This document shows positions 1-7,668 of a stretch of DNA of 64,000 bases, piece after piece; within the stretch, counting starts at the first letter, position 1, and every line of letters begins with the position of its first letter. The stretch is from Lentihominibacter butyricus (lineage in GTDB: Bacteria > Bacillota > Clostridia > Peptostreptococcales > Anaerovoracaceae): positions 1 to 64,000 of the forward strand of contig NZ_JAOQJP010000005.1 in the NCBI RefSeq assembly GCF_025567305.1, read 5' to 3'. The position numbers and the translations under genes were made by a program. The notes under the pieces were generated by a model. It made no database searches. It saw only the letters and a program-made list of their open reading frames with translations, and was not told where the DNA came from.

Positions 1-54
1 AAAAAAAAACAACAGAGCATACCTTTTTGAGATATACTCTGTCTTGTTGTTTTA
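1..54 (+). terminator. Hairpin terminator of an upstream gene
   Basis: An A-rich start (AACAACAGAGCATA) pairs, with a small bulge, with TATACTCTGTCTTGTTGTT, and a short T run follows. It probably ends transcription of a gene left of the window. It also separates the next short reading frame from any 5' part. Confidence 0.5.
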
Positions 55-70
55 AGAAACGCCCGGTCCA

Positions 71-304
71 ATGTCGCTTAACTTAATGACATTGGGGGAC
101 ATAGTGAGTTTTTTATTTGAAGAGCTTACGAGAGAAGAATGCGAGCAGATCCGTGAAGAGGATGGCTATTATCGCGGTGAAGCGGATACACAGCGTGCGA
201 TCGCGAGAAATATGATTTCGATGAAACTTGCTCCGGATGTGGTGGCAGCAGCAACCGGTCTTTCGATCGATGAACTGGAAAAAATACAGCAGGACGGTCA
301 GTGA
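71..304 (+). CDS. Short protein resembling the C-terminal tail of Rpn-family (PD-(D/E)XK) transposases/nucleases
   Basis: The 77-residue protein has a charged helix (REECEQIREED) and then a tail of the form IARNMISMKLAPDVVAAATG followed by LSIDELEKIQ. This tail is typical of the C-terminus of Rpn-type recombination-promoting nucleases. The catalytic nuclease domain of about 200 residues is absent, and a hairpin sits just upstream instead. There is no clear ribosome binding site before the ATG at 71; a second ATG lies at 86. It is therefore probably the surviving 3' end of a decayed mobile-type gene rather than a functional protein. The family assignment rests on the tail motif only. Confidence 0.45.
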   Translation: MSLNLMTLGDIVSFLFEELTREECEQIREEDGYYRGEADTQRAIARNMISMKLAPDVVAAATGLSIDELEKIQQDGQ

Positions 305-329
305 AGCTGACGTCCCGCTGCATTTCGGT

Positions 330-1670
330 CTATAATTTTTTCATTGCCTTCCCTGCATCGCGTGATGCGATGTAAACTATATTCGTGCGGATATCGCCGG
401 GAACGTGGTATTCGAAGAATCGGCCGGGGTCGTAGCCCTCGCTGATTTTTTTTGACTTTTTCATCAGGAAGCCGTTGCTTCTGAGCGCGGCATTCAGGAA
501 TTCCAGTGTGAAAACGTCCGGAGCAGCATCAGGATACAGCTCATGGATACGGCGCAGAGAAACTGTTCCTTTCCTGTAATATTCCGTGGTGCCCGCGATG
601 ATCGCTTCATCAGCGACATAAGGCGAGATCATGTCAAAGTAATGCTTCTGTTCAAAAAATCCCAGATTGCAGGAACCCATATAATCTATGACAGCATCGA
701 TACATCCGGTCCTGAGCGGCAGCTTGCCGTCCTGGTTGATGATATACGCTATCTTCAGATCCGGCGCAGCGTTCGCGATATGCTGCCGCATCGTCTGTAT
801 AGTTCTTTCGCTCGGCGACGTGACGATAAAAATACTGTTGTATGCAAGGTTGTCGTGACAGTGGCTGTAGAGGTACTGCATCGACATTTCAGGGAAAAGT
901 ATCACCTTGCTGTTCAGATCGATGCTTTCAAGCTCCTTGTGGATCCAGAGACTGCTCCTGTGCAGGTTTGTCATGTATTCGTTGCTGTGCTCGTCTATCG
1001 CCATCAGGAGCAGGCCGTCCTCATTGATCGAGACATTCTCCTCGCCAAAATAGCTGTACAGGAATTTATCGTCATTGTCCAGATCTTTAAGCATATCCGT
1101 GAAGATTATACCGTTGCGCAGACCGGCCTGGTATCCGCAGCTGCATGTGAGTTTTCCCTCGGTTATCGAATCGCCGGTGATCTCGACGCCGGACAGGTGA
1201 AGCCGGCTCTGGCAGTGAGGGCAGCGCAGCAGATCGACGGCAGACAGCGGGAATCCCGGGAGCTGGCTGAAAGCGCTTTTGTCATCACTGCCTGCATTTT
1301 TCCCTGCCGCATAAATGCTGCTGGCTTCGATCTCTTTGATCTTTTTATTGATGTGCCGTATGTAGGTGTTGATCCGGTGCCGCTCGGCATAAAGATCAGC
1401 TTTCTTGATGCGCAGGTATTCCAGGAGCTTTTCGTAAAGCAGGTAGTCGTCTTTGTTGTAAAAGCGGAAAATGCTCAGGTACTTGTTCAGCTCGCTTAGC
1501 TTGAAGCCCGCGTTTTTCATCGTGGTGATGATCTCCATCTCACGGCAGTCGTCGTCCTCGAAGCAGTACTGGAAGCCGTCCTTTTCCGGGACGAGCAGCC
1601 CCAGGTTTATGTAGTGCCTCACTGTTGAGACCGACGTATCGAATTTTTTTGCGAATTCCCCTATTTTCAT
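330..1670 (-). CDS. MerR-family regulator with zinc-ribbon and methyltransferase-like C-terminal domain
   Basis: This is a 446-residue protein. Its N-terminus (MKIGEFAKKFDTSVSTVRHY, then INLGLLVP) is a classic MerR winged helix-turn-helix, followed by a coiled coil at about residues 75-120. A CPHC...CSC cysteine cluster near residues 148-175 looks like a Trm112-type zinc ribbon. The remaining 250 residues resemble a Rossmann-type SAM methyltransferase fold without an obvious catalytic motif. An ATG six codons upstream is possible, but AGAAAGGGG lies seven bases before the ATG at 1670, so that start is preferred. The gene diverges from the amidohydrolase, whose promoter has the 19-base spacer expected of MerR control, so it probably regulates that gene and the permease. 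The C-terminal domain is presumably the ligand sensor; its ligand is unknown. Confidence 0.75.
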   Translation of the reverse strand: MKIGEFAKKFDTSVSTVRHYINLGLLVPEKDGFQYCFEDDDCREMEIITTMKNAGFKLSELNKYLSIFRFYNKDDYLLYEKLLEYLRIKKADLYAERHRINTYIRHINKKIKEIEASSIYAAGKNAGSDDKSAFSQLPGFPLSAVDLLRCPHCQSRLHLSGVEITGDSITEGKLTCSCGYQAGLRNGIIFTDMLKDLDNDDKFLYSYFGEENVSINEDGLLLMAIDEHSNEYMTNLHRSSLWIHKELESIDLNSKVILFPEMSMQYLYSHCHDNLAYNSIFIVTSPSERTIQTMRQHIANAAPDLKIAYIINQDGKLPLRTGCIDAVIDYMGSCNLGFFEQKHYFDMISPYVADEAIIAGTTEYYRKGTVSLRRIHELYPDAAPDVFTLEFLNAALRSNGFLMKKSKKISEGYDPGRFFEYHVPGDIRTNIVYIASRDAGKAMKKL

Positions 1671-1700
1671 ATCTGCCCCTTTCTTCATATTGAAAATGCA

Positions 1701-1716
1701 CGTGTATTATAACACG
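1701..1716 (-). promoter_or_regulatory. Palindromic extended -10 of the merR-like gene
   Basis: Read on the minus strand this is CGTGTTATAATACACG, a perfect palindrome centred on a TATAAT -10 that is preceded by TG (extended -10). It lies about 30 bases before the regulator's start. A palindrome over the -10 suggests autoregulation. No convincing -35 is visible. Confidence 0.5.
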
Positions 1717-1766
1717 AAACCTAAAGTGGCGGTTCATGTTTTGGTGTAAAAAACGAAAAAACTGTG

Positions 1767-1797
1767 TTGACTTTACCTTAAGGACACGTATTATACT
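1767..1797 (+). promoter_or_regulatory. MerR-type promoter with 19-base spacer
   Basis: TTGACT (1767-1772) and TATACT (1792-1797) are separated by 19 bases, longer than the usual 17. The spacer contains the palindrome CCTTAAGG (1776-1783). An over-long spacer with a central dyad is the hallmark of promoters activated by MerR-family proteins, and a MerR-family gene diverges from here. Confidence 0.65.
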
Positions 1798-1909
1798 TTG
1801 TGCAAAAGCTGAGAATTTTATAAATTCACACAATTCAAAAAGCGCAGTCCGCGGTCTGCAGACCACGCCGGATATCGCGCAGCCTTTACGATATAAAGGA
1901 GGAGAAACG

Positions 1910-3535
1910 ATGAGTGCTGACAAGCTTTATGTAAATGGAGATATCTATACTGTGAACAAGGCTCAGGAATGGGTCGAAGCTGTTGCAGTAGAAGGGAAGA
2001 AGATCATTTTCGCAGGCGATAGAGCCGATGCCGAAAAGTATTGCGGCGACAGTACCGAGATATGCGATCTTGACGGGAAGATGATGCTGCCGGGATTCAT
2101 AGACGGGCACTGCCATCCTGTGCTGGCGGCGCATGTGCTGTCAGGGATAGTGTTCGATATAGAGTGGACGCTCGAGGAATGTCTGGCTGAGATCAGGAGA
2201 TACGTGGACGAGCATCCCGACAATAAGACATATTTCGGACTCGGATATGCTGAATGGATGTTTGACGAGCATGGTCCGAGGAAAGAACTGCTGGATGACA
2301 TCTGCAGCGACAAGCCGATGTTCATGATGGGAAGCGGCGGGCACGAAGGATGGGGCAACAGCTGCTGCTTCAGAGAAGCCGGGATAACAAAGGACACACC
2401 GGATCCGCTGCCGGGACTTCACTATTTCTCCAGAGATGAAGAAGGTGAACCTGCGGGGCATATAGTGGAAGGCAGGAGTGAAGCGCTCATATTGTCAAAG
2501 ATAAACTTTTTCCATGAGGAGACAGTCACGAACCTGATGCTGGAAAATTCTGCGGAATATGCTGCGATGGGCGTTACGGGCACGGCTGATATGGGGATGT
2601 ACAGTTACCTTGAAGACCAGTATTACGCTGCGATAGATAAAGTCAGAGCAAGCGGGAAATATCTGCAGCGGTTCGCGGGATGCACGTGCCATGTGGAAGA
2701 CCCGGGAGCTGTCGACGGCAGGATAGCGGCGCTGCTGAAAGCACGCGAGAAGTATGATGACGATCTGTTCCGTATGAATTTCCTCAAGATCATAAATGAC
2801 GGGACTATGGAAAGCCGTACTGCTGCTCTCAGCGAGCCGTATCCTGAGGACGGTTCTGTGGTGGAGCCGCTGATGGATGAGGCGGTCGCTGCGGAGGCAG
2901 GGTTAAAGGCAGCGAAGGCCGGGCTTGATATCAATATGCATGCCATAGGCGATGTTGCCGTGAAGTCCGTGGTCGCAATGGCAAAAGCTGTGCGAGAGGC
3001 GGGATACGATGACTGCCGCATCACTTGCTCACATTCACAGTACATAGCGCCTGACGACATACCGCTGTTCGGCAGATATGATATCGTCGCGAATGCCACC
3101 GGAGTGTGGTTTTACGGAAACCCGCTGATGGACAAGGTGCTCGGACATATCAACAACGAGACTTTCCGAATGAGGAGCCTGATCGACGGCGGTGCTAAAA
3201 TGGCGCTCGGCAGCGATTTTCCTGTCGACGAATACGGCAGAGAACCGCTGAAGAGCATAGAGATGTGTGCGACCAGAAGGATGTACGGGCAGCATGATGC
3301 GCCGGTGCTCGAGCCGGCCGACGAAGTGACGACAGTAAAAGAAGCCATCGAGGGCTTTACGATAAATAACGCATATCAGATGCATATGGATGATGTGACC
3401 GGATCTATCGAAGCCGGCAAGTACGCCGATTTTGTGATCCTGGAGGAAAACATACTTGAGATCCCGCTGGAAAGGATCCACGAGGTGAAGGTATGCGAGA
3501 CTGTAATGGACGGAAAAACGACGTACAGGGCATGA
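1910..3535 (+). CDS. YtcJ-like amidohydrolase
   Basis: The protein has 541 residues, starting at the ATG preceded by AAAGGAGGAG; the long frame extending upstream to 1736 lacks such a site. It is an amidohydrolase-superfamily enzyme of the YtcJ (amidohydrolase 3) type. GFIDGHCHP near residue 65 gives the HxH metal ligands, NMHAIGD is a later metal histidine region, and GSDFPVDE near residue 440 carries the C-terminal aspartate. The family hydrolyses C-N bonds of small metabolites with a divalent metal; the substrate here cannot be read. It lies between a divergent MerR regulator and an APC permease, which suggests inducible uptake and hydrolysis of an amide or N-acyl compound. There is no signal peptide, so it is cytoplasmic. 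Confidence 0.85.
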   Translation: MSADKLYVNGDIYTVNKAQEWVEAVAVEGKKIIFAGDRADAEKYCGDSTEICDLDGKMMLPGFIDGHCHPVLAAHVLSGIVFDIEWTLEECLAEIRRYVDEHPDNKTYFGLGYAEWMFDEHGPRKELLDDICSDKPMFMMGSGGHEGWGNSCCFREAGITKDTPDPLPGLHYFSRDEEGEPAGHIVEGRSEALILSKINFFHEETVTNLMLENSAEYAAMGVTGTADMGMYSYLEDQYYAAIDKVRASGKYLQRFAGCTCHVEDPGAVDGRIAALLKAREKYDDDLFRMNFLKIINDGTMESRTAALSEPYPEDGSVVEPLMDEAVAAEAGLKAAKAGLDINMHAIGDVAVKSVVAMAKAVREAGYDDCRITCSHSQYIAPDDIPLFGRYDIVANATGVWFYGNPLMDKVLGHINNETFRMRSLIDGGAKMALGSDFPVDEYGREPLKSIEMCATRRMYGQHDAPVLEPADEVTTVKEAIEGFTINNAYQMHMDDVTGSIEAGKYADFVILEENILEIPLERIHEVKVCETVMDGKTTYRA

Positions 3536-3564
3536 TGTCGCATCGCGATCCGGAAAATCACAGG

Positions 3565-3585
3565 AATAGTCCACGGTGGACTATT
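3565..3585. promoter_or_regulatory. Perfect 10-1-10 palindrome, candidate operator
   Basis: AATAGTCCAC, one base, then GTGGACTATT form a perfect inverted repeat 30 bases after the amidohydrolase stop and about 150 bases before the permease start. A one-base centre disfavours a simple RNA hairpin, and no T run follows. A protein-binding dyad is more likely. Confidence 0.45.
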
Positions 3586-3732
3586 GAATCCGGTCAGGTG
3601 AGGGTGTACATTTTATTCATAATATTTCATAAGTTCACAAACCGTAAGGGGTGTGTATAAAAAGGTCGTCTTTTAGTTGTTTGGGGACGATCAGGAATTA
3701 TTTACTATTTATTGCTGGAAAGGAGACTGACT

Positions 3733-5373
3733 ATGTCAAAAGCAAACTATACGGGCGGTCAGATACTGACTGACGTAACGCCGGGCTTGAAAAAGACACA
3801 TTTCACGCTGCCGGCGATGATCTTTTTCCTTTACTGCGCATGCGCAGGAGGTGCATTCGGAGTAGAGTCGATGATCTCTTCATCGGGTCCGGGACTCACT
3901 CTTATTTTACTCGTACTTATCCCTATCCTCTGGGCTCTTCCTATCGGACTTTACTGCTCGGAACTCACTAACCTGATACCTGTAGATGCGGGTCCGTATG
4001 TATGGACGAGAATGGCTTTCGGAGAATTCTGGGGATTCGCATTCGGTTTCTGGATGGCGCTGGCTATGTACCTGACAGGGGCAGCATACGTGGTGCTTGC
4101 CGTTGATTACATAGGAAACATAATCGCGCTGTCACCGGCAGTGGCATTTATGATCAAGGCTGCATTCATAATCATATTCACGATAGTGAACCTGAGAGGT
4201 CTTGAAGAAGTAAGTACACTCAGTACGATATTCTGTGTGATCATCCTGGTCGCATTCGCTGCAGTAGCTGTAGTAGGTCTGGCTCACTGGACCAACAATC
4301 CGTTCGATCCTGTGATGGTACAGGGCGAAAACGCATTCTCCAGCTGGGGTACAGGCATCGCGATCGGCGTATGGATGTACTGCGGATATGTAGTTATCGC
4401 ATATATCGGCGGTGAGGTGGAGAATCCTCAGATCATCCCTAAGGGCATGAAGATCTGTATCGTTCTCATAACACTGAGTTATCTGCTGCCTACACTCGGC
4501 GGGATCGTATCCACAGGTCCGTGGGAAGAATGGGGCATCAATATCGACTATGCTACGGTACTTTCAAGGAATCTGGCGCCATGGGCAGGCGTTGCATTCA
4601 TGATCTGTGCAGTTATCGCACAGTGCTCTATCTTCAATGCATCGATCACGTCAGCAACGAGATCGTTCATACCTATGGCTCAGGACAACCTTTGCCCTAA
4701 ATTCCTGGCGAAGCTGTCACCTAAGAGAGGCGTGCCTGTGATCCCTATCCTGATCCTGGCAGTTGTGAATCTGATCCTGGTAAATATCAACTTCGAAGTG
4801 CTTGTAACTATACTTTCACCGGTACTCTTCGTACTGTACGTAGGACTGGCATTCGCATATGCAAAACTGAGAAAAGACTATCCTGTTGAGAAGAGAGGTC
4901 TGTATGCTGTAAAGGGCGGCAAGCTTGCGGTAGTATACATCTGTGGCGGTCCTTTACTTGTGGGAATCATCAGCTTTCTGGTAAACGGAACCAACTACTT
5001 CCTGCTCGGATTCGTCGCTATCCTGGCGGCAGTCATATTCTATCCTATATGTAAATGGATATACGGCGGACTTTACAAGAAGGATCCGGAAGCATATCCT
5101 ATCAACCCTAAGACAAGGCTCGCCAAGGGCGACCTGGGGAGATTCGGTATATTCTTCCTGCTGTTCGGATTCGTGGCATTCGCAGGCTCATTCTTCCTGC
5201 AGTGGTATGAAGGCGGCTGGGGTCCTGCATATTATCTCGAAACGTATGGTTCGGGAATAATGAGCAACTTTGACCTGATGCTGAGCATCGCTCGCTGGGG
5301 CGGAGTGGTACTGCTTGTTCTCGGCGTGATATTCTACTTCATAGGAAAGAAAGTAGATCCGGCTGACAAATAG
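3733..5373 (+). CDS. APC-superfamily amino acid/polyamine permease
   Basis: This 546-residue integral membrane protein has about 12-14 hydrophobic segments. The start follows GGAAAGGAG. The first segment carries the glycine-rich ACAGGAFGVE and GPGLTL, matching the substrate-binding TM1 region of APC transporters. The segment around GYVVIAYIGGEVENPQ matches TM6 and the conserved GEV/NPQ stretch. The substrate is probably an amino acid or amine taken up by symport or antiport. The gene follows the amidohydrolase, and both may answer to the MerR regulator. The extended C-terminus with two extra hydrophobic segments resembles the YfnA/amine-transporter group, but substrate assignment is not possible. 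Confidence 0.85.
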   Translation: MSKANYTGGQILTDVTPGLKKTHFTLPAMIFFLYCACAGGAFGVESMISSSGPGLTLILLVLIPILWALPIGLYCSELTNLIPVDAGPYVWTRMAFGEFWGFAFGFWMALAMYLTGAAYVVLAVDYIGNIIALSPAVAFMIKAAFIIIFTIVNLRGLEEVSTLSTIFCVIILVAFAAVAVVGLAHWTNNPFDPVMVQGENAFSSWGTGIAIGVWMYCGYVVIAYIGGEVENPQIIPKGMKICIVLITLSYLLPTLGGIVSTGPWEEWGINIDYATVLSRNLAPWAGVAFMICAVIAQCSIFNASITSATRSFIPMAQDNLCPKFLAKLSPKRGVPVIPILILAVVNLILVNINFEVLVTILSPVLFVLYVGLAFAYAKLRKDYPVEKRGLYAVKGGKLAVVYICGGPLLVGIISFLVNGTNYFLLGFVAILAAVIFYPICKWIYGGLYKKDPEAYPINPKTRLAKGDLGRFGIFFLLFGFVAFAGSFFLQWYEGGWGPAYYLETYGSGIMSNFDLMLSIARWGGVVLLVLGVIFYFIGKKVDPADK

Positions 5374-5417
5374 GGCGTCATAGTAACTATAGAAATCCCT
5401 AAAAAACATATATAGGA

Positions 5418-5476
5418 AACAGGCCTGCCGGTGCTGTGCTGATATTAGTCGGTACAGTACCATGCGGGTCTGTTTT
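5418..5476 (+). terminator. Rho-independent terminator after the APC permease
   Basis: AACAGGCCTGCCGGTGCTGT pairs with ACAGTACCATGCGGGTCTGTT, including G-T pairs, and a TTTT run follows. It lies 45 bases past the permease stop codon. Confidence 0.6.
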
Positions 5477-5552
5477 GCTGTAAAAACAATACGAAAACCA
5501 GTCATATGAAAAGCAGAGAACTCGAATGAAAAGGTCTCTGGTTTACAGGTGC

Positions 5553-5790
5553 CATCTTTGGTAAAATCATTGAAAATCTCGCCCTTTCAGGAAAGGTGAT
5601 TACCAAGAGTGACAAATCATCCGGGATTCTTTGGTAAATTTTTTCATAAAATATGGCATTTTATGCGTTTAAAATACCAAGAATCAGTACTCGATTTTTG
5701 GTTATTGGTATTCTTCATCAAAAAAAGAGACGAAAAACGGCTGTTTTTACCAATAACAGACATTCGGCAAATGAGTTTTGGTTTTTCTAT
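5553..5790 (+). repeat. 238-bp structured intergenic element, copy 1 (alternating TTGGTA/TACCAA)
   Basis: This element matches 14451-14687 (reverse strand) with no net gap. The last 100 bases align at 78% by hand count. TTGGTA or its reverse complement TACCAA recurs, in alternating orientation, at element positions 6, 49, 79, 123, 153, 196 and 226. The spacings are 43, 30, 44, 30, 43 and 30, a unit of about 73.5 bp. The middle unit can form a long hairpin: TTCTTTGGTA with ATACCAAGAA outside, and CATAAAAT with ATTTTATG inside. The third unit pairs GTTATTGGTA with TACCAATAAC. There is no supported reading frame. It may be a structured RNA or an array of protein-binding sites. Confidence 0.7.
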
Positions 5791-5826
5791 AAGCAGACGG
5801 CAGGCGGGCATGATATACAAAACAAA

Positions 5827-5855
5827 TTGCACTTACAGGGTGGGTGTGTTAAAAT
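5827..5855 (+). promoter_or_regulatory. Promoter of the GLUG-repeat surface protein
   Basis: TTGCAC and TAAAAT are separated by 17 bases, about 50 bases before the start codon and just downstream of repeat copy 1. Confidence 0.5.
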
Positions 5856-5907
5856 TTATTCAGAAAATTCGACACGATTTTATTTCGGAAGAGAGGAAGG
5901 AGTTAAG

Positions 5908-7536
5908 ATGAAAAAGAGAGTAGTATATATGCTGTTATGCTTCATGCTGTGCATGGTGTCAATACCGGCTGCGGCATTTGCAGACAGTGAGACACCGGCA
6001 GTGCCGGCTACGTGGAGCGACTATGCTGCGACAGCATTTGCGGGCGGCAGCGGAACGGAGGCTGATCCATATCAGATCGAGACAGCAGAGCAGCTGGCAA
6101 AACTGGCAGCAGATATCAATACAGGAATTGTAGACCTGGATCACAGCAAAGAATATTTCAAGCTGACAAAAGATATCGACTTGTCGGCACACAGGTGGAT
6201 ACCGATCGGATCGGGATCGGCAAATAGATCTTTTCATGCATTTTCCGGATATTTTGACGGAAATGACAAAACGATTACAGGGCTTCGCGTAGACGAAAGC
6301 GACGATCATTTCAGCGCAGGTCTATTCGGAAACTTTAGTGGATATGAGATCAAAAATCTGAAAATCAAAGACGCATATGTCAAAACAGAGTCAGGCGATG
6401 AGACTGAAAATGCAGGCATACTTATCGGATCAGCAGCTCAAGGATATGGCATGACGACCAGTGTAAAGGATTGCTCCGTGAGCGGTATCGTGGAAAGTAA
6501 CAGTGCGCGTACCGGCGGCTTTGCTGGAGATAACAGTTACGGTACTTATGAGAACTGTACAGCTGATGTAAAAGTAATAGGTGCAGGTTGTGCAGGAGGC
6601 TTTGTCGGTGAAGATTTTAAAGGAACATATAAAAACTGTACAGCTGAAGGCAATGTCAGCGGATCCTGGTCAGTCGGCGGCTTTGCAGGAGTTCTGTTCT
6701 CTGAGAGCAAAGCAGACCATTGTGCTGCCCAGGGAAAAGTCACTGCAAGCGACTGGAACGCTGGCGGCTTTGCAGGATATGTCGAAGAGGGTGTAACGAT
6801 CAGCAACTGCGTTGCAGCCGGAGATGTTGAAAGCACAGTCGACGGATGGGAACCAAAAGTCGGCGGCTTTGCAGGAACGGTCGATGGGAATAGTAAAGCA
6901 AATACTGTTTCAAACAGCCATGCGGCAGGAAAAGTGACGAGTGCAAGTAAAGATTTCAAAGCAGGCGGCTTTGCAGGCGCTCTGATAGAGACTAATAACT
7001 TTGCTTCATGCTCTTTCGATGTGGAAAAGAATGCAGTTCTCAAGGCAAAAGGCGGCACTGAAGCGGCAGAGATCGAAGGTGTTGAAGCGGCTTCAACTCA
7101 GAAAGTTAAAGCAAACGTCTGCAGAGACTACTACGGAAAACATGAGCTGAAGGAAGTCCCGGGAAAAGCTGCAAACTGTCTTGAAGACGGTGTTGAAACA
7201 TACTGGATGTGCGATAACTGTGGCAGCATGTACTCGGATAAGGAACAGATGACGATGATCACGGAACCGGTGGTTATCAAGGCGACCGGCCATAAGTTCG
7301 GCGAGTGGAAAGTGATTAAGGAAGCGACTGCCTCAGAGAAAGGCGAAAAGCAGCGCACTTGCCAGGTATGCCAGTTCGTAGAAAAAGCTGAGATACCGGC
7401 GACAGGCGCACCTGTAAATGACAAGTCAGCTGCAACAGGCGACAGCAGCATGCCGATCCTTTACGGGATCCTGGCGTTGGCAGCTCTCGCAGGAGCAGGC
7501 GCAGTCATTGTGACTAGAAAGAAAAGGATGAACTAG
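5908..7536 (+). CDS. Secreted GLUG-repeat surface protein with xxTGD sorting tail
   Basis: This 542-residue protein starts after GAGAGGAAGGAG. A signal peptide (MKKRVVYMLLCFMLCMVSIP, cleavage near AFA-DS) leads into a GLUG-type repeat region. GGFAG or GGFVG recurs about eight times between residues 190 and 370, with NCTA motifs, predicting a right-handed beta-helix-like stack. A cysteine-containing segment follows with two CxxC pairs (MCDNC, TCQVC) and the phrase GHKFGEW, common in Clostridial adhesins. The tail is ATGDSS, a hydrophobic stretch and RKKR, an LPXTG-like sorting signal in which TGD replaces the canonical motif. It is probably anchored to the wall by a sortase; no sortase is encoded in this window. 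The paired downstream gene has the same architecture of tail. Binding partner unknown. Confidence 0.8.
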   Translation: MKKRVVYMLLCFMLCMVSIPAAAFADSETPAVPATWSDYAATAFAGGSGTEADPYQIETAEQLAKLAADINTGIVDLDHSKEYFKLTKDIDLSAHRWIPIGSGSANRSFHAFSGYFDGNDKTITGLRVDESDDHFSAGLFGNFSGYEIKNLKIKDAYVKTESGDETENAGILIGSAAQGYGMTTSVKDCSVSGIVESNSARTGGFAGDNSYGTYENCTADVKVIGAGCAGGFVGEDFKGTYKNCTAEGNVSGSWSVGGFAGVLFSESKADHCAAQGKVTASDWNAGGFAGYVEEGVTISNCVAAGDVESTVDGWEPKVGGFAGTVDGNSKANTVSNSHAAGKVTSASKDFKAGGFAGALIETNNFASCSFDVEKNAVLKAKGGTEAAEIEGVEAASTQKVKANVCRDYYGKHELKEVPGKAANCLEDGVETYWMCDNCGSMYSDKEQMTMITEPVVIKATGHKFGEWKVIKEATASEKGEKQRTCQVCQFVEKAEIPATGAPVNDKSAATGDSSMPILYGILALAALAGAGAVIVTRKKRMN

Positions 7537-7668
7537 ATCATAGAGCATGCACGGACGCCGGATCTGTGATCCTTTGGAACCATAGATACAGAGCTGTGAT
7601 AGGCGAAGAGGTTCTGTCAGTCCGGTGTCGACTGATGTGCAGGCGCATATGAATGAAAGGGAGGTTTT

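Noticed and set aside
513..530. HydA GAGQP instead of the commoner GGGQP in the last H-cluster motif (residues 513-526) as a defect
   Set aside because: Ala for the second Gly is tolerated in this motif, and all cysteines are present.
543..1499. A 318-codon plus-strand frame opposite the MerR-like regulator
   Set aside because: The minus-strand gene has clear MerR motifs and a ribosome site; the opposite frame has neither.
5553..5790. CRISPR array, because of evenly spaced short motifs
   Set aside because: The motif is only six bases, alternates in orientation and the intervening segments are conserved between copies, unlike CRISPR spacers.
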